A stretch of DNA of 9,028 bases from DASSBR01 sp035688265 (GTDB lineage: Bacteria > Pseudomonadota > Gammaproteobacteria > Natronospirales > DASSBR01). Positions 6,044-9,028 of this stretch are shown here, piece by piece. The DNA is taken from the NCBI GenBank assembly GCA_035688265.1, contig DASSNE010000028.1:1-9028 (forward strand), read 5' to 3'. The translations under genes and the position numbers were made by a program. The notes below the pieces were generated by a model that saw only the letters and a program-made list of their open reading frames with translations, was not told the origin of the DNA and made no database searches. Position 1 is the first letter of the stretch. Each line of letters opens with the position of its first letter.

Positions 6044-8491
6044 TCATTGCTCCATCATCGCCACGGCCGGGTCGAGCTTTGCTGCTCGTCGTGCCGGCAG
6101 GTAGCAGGCAGCCCATGTAACTGCGGCCAATACGACGACGGTTGTGCCCAGCGTCAACGGATCGTAAGGCTCCACGCCGAATAATCGTGACGATAGAACG
6201 AAACCGAAAATCACTGCGAGCCCCAGCCCGGTGGTCAAACCAATGCCGAACAGTCGCAAGCCGTCCTTCAGCACCAGCCAGGACAAATCTTCCGGCAGCG
6301 CCCCAAGCGCGAGCCGCACGCCGCATTCGGTCCGGCGCTGGCCGACGGCATAGCTCATCACGCCATAGACGCCAACCAGTGCAAGCGCCAGCGCGATGCC
6401 AGCGAACGCCAGCAGCAGCGCCATCGTCGTCTGTTTGTTTCGCAGCGTTGCCGATAATCGCTGGCGCATTGTTTGGATATCATCGACGGCGACCGCGGGC
6501 GCCGCCGCGGCGAGCGCTTTGCGCAACGGTTCGATCAAACGGCCCGGCGGTATCGATGTGTTGAGAACAAGATCCATCTCTTCCTCGGCGAATTGCGATG
6601 CGCTCGCGTACACCGTGCCGGCACGCGTCGCCTTCGCCAACGATTCCACCTTGACGCTCGGTACGACGCCGATGATCGTGAAAGGTTCGTCGCCCATCGA
6701 TAGCGGTAGCCGGACCTGGCGGCCGATGGGGTCGGCGCCATGAAAATACGTTTGCGCAATCCTGGTATCGATAATGATGGCGCGACGGCTGTCAGGATCG
6801 TCCTGCGGCTCGAAACCACGCCCCTGCAAAATCGGGATCGCGAATGCGTCGAAGTAGTCTTGGGTCACGATATTCGGCGTCACCGACGGAATAGGCGCGT
6901 CGGGCGGACGCTGGTAGCCGGGGATTTTCAATACGGTATGGCTGTAACCGCCGCCAAAAGGCGTATTCGATGCCAGCGCCGCATGCACCACCCCGGGTAT
7001 GGCGCGAACCTGCTTGATAATCTCGTCGTATGCCGCGTGGACGGGCCAGTCGTCATCGTCATCCGGGAATATCAGGCGTGCCATCAGCACGTCGTTCTTT
7101 CTGAACCCGGCATTCACCGACGTCAGGTTAACGAAGCTGTGCAGCAACAATCCGGAACCCGCCAACAGCGCCGTGGCGAGCGTGATCTCCGAAACGACCA
7201 GGGCGTTGCGGATCGCCCGCCCTCCGCGCCCGCCGCCCGTTGCGCGGCCACCGCCTTCCTGCAGCACACGCTGCATGTCGGTTTTCGACAGGTGATAAAG
7301 CGGCAGCAGGCTCACCAGCAGCGCCGTCACCACCGCCGCACCTAGCGCGAACAAGCCCACGCGCCAATCGAAACCGATATCGAATATGCTGAGGCCGGTT
7401 CCGAGCGACGAGATCGACAAATACCGCAAACCCAGCCAGCCCAAACCGACGCCGACCGCCCCGCCGGGCGCCGCCAGGCAAAGCCCCTCCACCAGCAGTT
7501 GGCGGGCCAGCGCCATACGTGTCGCGCCAAGCGCCGCGCGCATTGCGATTTCATGGCCCCGGCCGAGAATGCGCGACAACAGCAGGTTGGCGACATTGAC
7601 GCAGGTGATCAAAAGAATCAGCAGTACCGCGCCCTGAAGCAGTAGCAGCGTCGAGGAGATGCCGCCGACGAGGTACGCGTGGTAGTCGCGAATCAGTACC
7701 TGGGAACCCTGCTCTTGCCATTTCGCGCAGACCGCGGCGGGCAACGCGCCGCACATGCGTGCCATGGCGGCATCCACTTGTTGCCGCAGAACACTTTGAC
7801 CGACGCGGGGCTTCAGCCGCCCGAGAACCGCCAAGTGGAGGTCCGTGATATTGCGTACGGTCAGCTCCAGGTCGGCGGGTGAGATCATTAGCGGCTGCCA
7901 CAAATCCACGTCGTGGTCGGGAAAAGCGAAACCTTCGGGCATCACGCCGATAATTTCGAACGGCGTCCCGCTCAGCAGCACGCTCCGCCCAATGACGTCG
8001 GCGTTACCGCCGAAGACGCGCTGCCAATAGCCATAACTCAGGACGATTTCATGGCCGTGCCCGGGTTGGCTCGATTCGGAGCCGAACGTGCGCCCCAACA
8101 GCGGACGCGCGCTCAGAACATCGAAGAGCGGCGCCGTCGCCTGGACGCCCGTCACCTCCTCGGCGCGCCCGCGAACCTTCAGCGTCGATATTTCGTAGTC
8201 GTACGCAGCGACACCGGAAAAGGCAGTCGTCTCCGCCTTGATCGCCTCGAACATCGGCACCGAAAAGCCGAAATCGCCAGCGCTGTATTTGGGCATATAC
8301 AGCCGCAGCTCCCTCAAACGTTCCGCGTGTGGATACGGCAGCGGCTTCAACAGATACCCGTTCAGCAAGCTGAAGACGGCCGTATTGGCGCCGATCCCGA
8401 GCGCCAGTGTCAGAATCGCGGCGGTGGTAAAGCCGGGCTTGGCGGCGAGTTGCCGAAAGCCGAACCGGATATCCGACAGGATTCCCGTCAT
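6044..8491 (-). CDS. ADOP-type ABC permease 3 of 3 (MacB/FtsX-like, no ATPase domain)
   Basis: An 815-residue member of the same family and the first permease after the tolC-like gene. It starts 'MTGILSDIRFGFRQLAAKPG', with the first helix at about 21-43, a first periplasmic core to about 275 ('IIGVMPEGFAFPD' near 181-193), helices at about 280-304, 334-358, 378-399 and 430-452, a second core (about 458-685, 'IIGVVPSVK') and final helices at about 690-712, 743-766 and 778-798. It ends 'CYLPARRAAKLDPAVAMMEQ'. Two features absent from its paralogues are a Cys pair in the first periplasmic core (C247, C255), which could form a disulfide, and a run of five Asp (477-481) early in the second core. 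No ATPase motif is present. The ATG at 8489-8491 shares an ATGA overlap with the tolC-like stop and has an ideal AAGGAGGTGA site, so it is translationally coupled to that gene. Substrate unknown. Confidence 0.93.
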   Translation of the reverse strand: MTGILSDIRFGFRQLAAKPGFTTAAILTLALGIGANTAVFSLLNGYLLKPLPYPHAERLRELRLYMPKYSAGDFGFSVPMFEAIKAETTAFSGVAAYDYEISTLKVRGRAEEVTGVQATAPLFDVLSARPLLGRTFGSESSQPGHGHEIVLSYGYWQRVFGGNADVIGRSVLLSGTPFEIIGVMPEGFAFPDHDVDLWQPLMISPADLELTVRNITDLHLAVLGRLKPRVGQSVLRQQVDAAMARMCGALPAAVCAKWQEQGSQVLIRDYHAYLVGGISSTLLLLQGAVLLILLITCVNVANLLLSRILGRGHEIAMRAALGATRMALARQLLVEGLCLAAPGGAVGVGLGWLGLRYLSISSLGTGLSIFDIGFDWRVGLFALGAAVVTALLVSLLPLYHLSKTDMQRVLQEGGGRATGGGRGGRAIRNALVVSEITLATALLAGSGLLLHSFVNLTSVNAGFRKNDVLMARLIFPDDDDDWPVHAAYDEIIKQVRAIPGVVHAALASNTPFGGGYSHTVLKIPGYQRPPDAPIPSVTPNIVTQDYFDAFAIPILQGRGFEPQDDPDSRRAIIIDTRIAQTYFHGADPIGRQVRLPLSMGDEPFTIIGVVPSVKVESLAKATRAGTVYASASQFAEEEMDLVLNTSIPPGRLIEPLRKALAAAAPAVAVDDIQTMRQRLSATLRNKQTTMALLLAFAGIALALALVGVYGVMSYAVGQRRTECGVRLALGALPEDLSWLVLKDGLRLFGIGLTTGLGLAVIFGFVLSSRLFGVEPYDPLTLGTTVVVLAAVTWAACYLPARRAAKLDPAVAMMEQ

Positions 8492-9027
8492 GAAGCTTCA
8501 CCTCCTTTTCCGGAAGTTCCTGTGACCGACGGCTGCTGATTACCGCCTGTTGGCAACTCGGTGAAGTACTCACTCATCGCCTTTACATCCTCCGGCCCCA
8601 GCGTGCCGGCATCCTGCTTGAGCTTCAGCATCGACAACAGATAGGCGTAGCGCGCTTGGGCGTAGGCCGTTTGGGCGTTGAGCAGATTGTCGCGCGCGCG
8701 CAGGACATCCAATGTAGTCGACGAGCCGACCTTGAAGGCCTCTTCGGTGGCATGTAATGAGGCGGCGTTGGACTTCACCGACTCGCGCAGCGCCTTCACG
8801 CTTGCGATGCCGGACAACACGTCGCTGAAGTCGTTGACGGTGTTGCTGCGCACGAGCAGCGCCTGCTGTTGCCGCGCGGCTTCGGCAGACACGTGTTGAT
8901 ATTTCGCCTGCTGGCTGCGTGCGGCTATGGCCCCGCCGGAGAAGATCGGCAGCGAAACCTGGATACCTACGGCATTGACTGCCAGGTTTTGTCTCTGGAG
9001 GGCATTGCCCGTGGACACGTTATCGAT
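8488..9027 (-). CDS. TolC-family outer-membrane efflux protein, C-terminal part (5' end outside window)
   Basis: The frame is open to the right edge and gives 179 visible residues; family members are usually about 400-500 residues, so roughly the last third to two fifths is seen. The GTG at 9016-9018 is an internal Val codon, not a start. Recognisable parts are 'VGIQVSLPIFSGG' (the beta-strand and turn of the second TolC repeat, about residues 15-27), a long coiled helix rich in Ala, Gln and Ser, and the C-terminal helix with 'STTLDVLRARDNLLNAQTAYAQARYAYLLSMLKLKQDAGTL' character typical of type I secretion or efflux outer-membrane channels. A Gly/Ser/Gln-rich tail of about 25 residues follows. 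These proteins form a trimeric channel that spans the outer membrane and periplasm and docks to an adaptor/inner-membrane pump. The ATGA overlap with permease 3 ties it to the permease operon. Confidence 0.92.
   Translation of the reverse strand: MDNVSTGNALQRQNLAVNAVGIQVSLPIFSGGAIAARSQQAKYQHVSAEAARQQQALLVRSNTVNDFSDVLSGIASVKALRESVKSNAASLHATEEAFKVGSSTTLDVLRARDNLLNAQTAYAQARYAYLLSMLKLKQDAGTLGPEDVKAMSEYFTELPTGGNQQPSVTGTSGKGGEAS
8498..8507 (-). promoter_or_regulatory. Full-consensus ribosome binding site of permease 3
   Basis: AAGGAGGTGA on the - strand, a ten-base complement to the 16S anti-Shine-Dalgarno sequence, ends 6 nt before the ATG at 8491. It lies inside the last codons of the tolC-like gene and encodes part of its 'GKGGEAS' tail, so that Gly/Lys/Glu tail may be shaped by the ribosome site rather than by protein function. 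Confidence 0.85.
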
Positions 9028-9028
9028 G

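Larger units (their letters stand above)
3382..8438 (-). repeat. Tandem triplication of a permease gene, period about 2.5 kb
   Basis: The three permease genes are tandem paralogues that still share alignable DNA. The clearest block encodes the first membrane helix and flanking 'VLNGYLLKPLPYP' region: 3382-3489, 5827-5934 and 8331-8438 align without gaps over about 108 bases (for example ggatacgg at 3382, 5827 and 8331, and a(a/g)ccggg 99 bases later in each). Copies are 2445 and 2504 bases apart. Similarity is also strong around the helix cluster ('TCVNVANLLL(A/S)RILGR.HE') and the C-terminal 'ECGVRLALGA' region. It drops in the periplasmic domains. This points to old gene duplication followed by divergence. 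Confidence 0.85.

Noticed and set aside
5988..6326. In-frame N-terminal extension of permease 2 by 113 codons
   Set aside because: It overlaps the 3' end of permease 3 in a different frame, has no resemblance to the family, and the ATG at 5985-5987 has a clear GGAGG site and matches both paralogues' N-termini.
1131..8491. ATPase domain within the permeases (full MacB)
   Set aside because: No Walker A (GxxGxGKS/T) or LSGGQ-like signature was found. The proteins begin directly at the first membrane helix region.
9016..9018. GTG as the start of the TolC-like gene
   Set aside because: The frame continues open to the window edge, and a start here would remove most of the TolC fold. The upstream bases look like ordinary coding sequence.
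1..9028. CRISPR array, insertion sequence or integrase
   Set aside because: No regularly spaced short repeats, transposase-like or recombinase-like frames were seen on either strand.

Overview
The window looks like chromosomal DNA of a GC-rich Gram-negative bacterium. Evidence for this is a TolC-type outer-membrane efflux protein, strong GGAGG ribosome sites, a sigma70-style tRNA promoter and a palindrome of the dispersed GTCATTCCTGC type common in proteobacterial genomes. A beta- or gammaproteobacterium fits best. Acidobacteria cannot be excluded, because the permease family here (ADOP, 'acidobacterial duplicated orphan permease') was named from them. No genus can be assigned from this sequence alone.

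Only the left edge is coded on the + strand: the last ~107 residues of a class I/II PLP aminotransferase (2-325). Everything else is on the - strand. Reading in the - direction from the right edge, the order is: the C-terminal half of a TolC-family outer-membrane protein (8488 to beyond 9028), then three consecutive, intact, paralogous MacB/FtsX-type permeases of about 815, 809 and 803 residues (8491-6044, 5987-3558, 3542-1131), then a tRNA-Asn(GTT) with its own near-consensus promoter (promoter 1108-1080, tRNA 1057-982), then a two-gene DUF433/DUF5615 toxin-antitoxin-like module (929-705, 708-346) that runs convergently into the aminotransferase.

The tolC-like gene and first permease overlap by 4 bp (ATGA). 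The next permease gaps are 56 bp and 15 bp, and each permease has its own good Shine-Dalgarno site, so the four genes read as one export operon. The permeases have no ATPase domain and no ATPase gene lies in the window. The ATPase and a periplasmic adaptor would be expected upstream, past the right edge. The likely job is a tripartite efflux or export machine of the MacAB-TolC kind; the substrate is unknown.

The accessory-looking part is the TA-like pair between the 3' end of the tRNA and the aminotransferase. It is visibly lower in GC than its neighbours and is preceded by an 11-bp inverted repeat. I found no clearly undescribed system. The points most worth a second look are the tandem permease triplication without an ATPase, the tRNA/TA transcription arrangement and the two palindromes.
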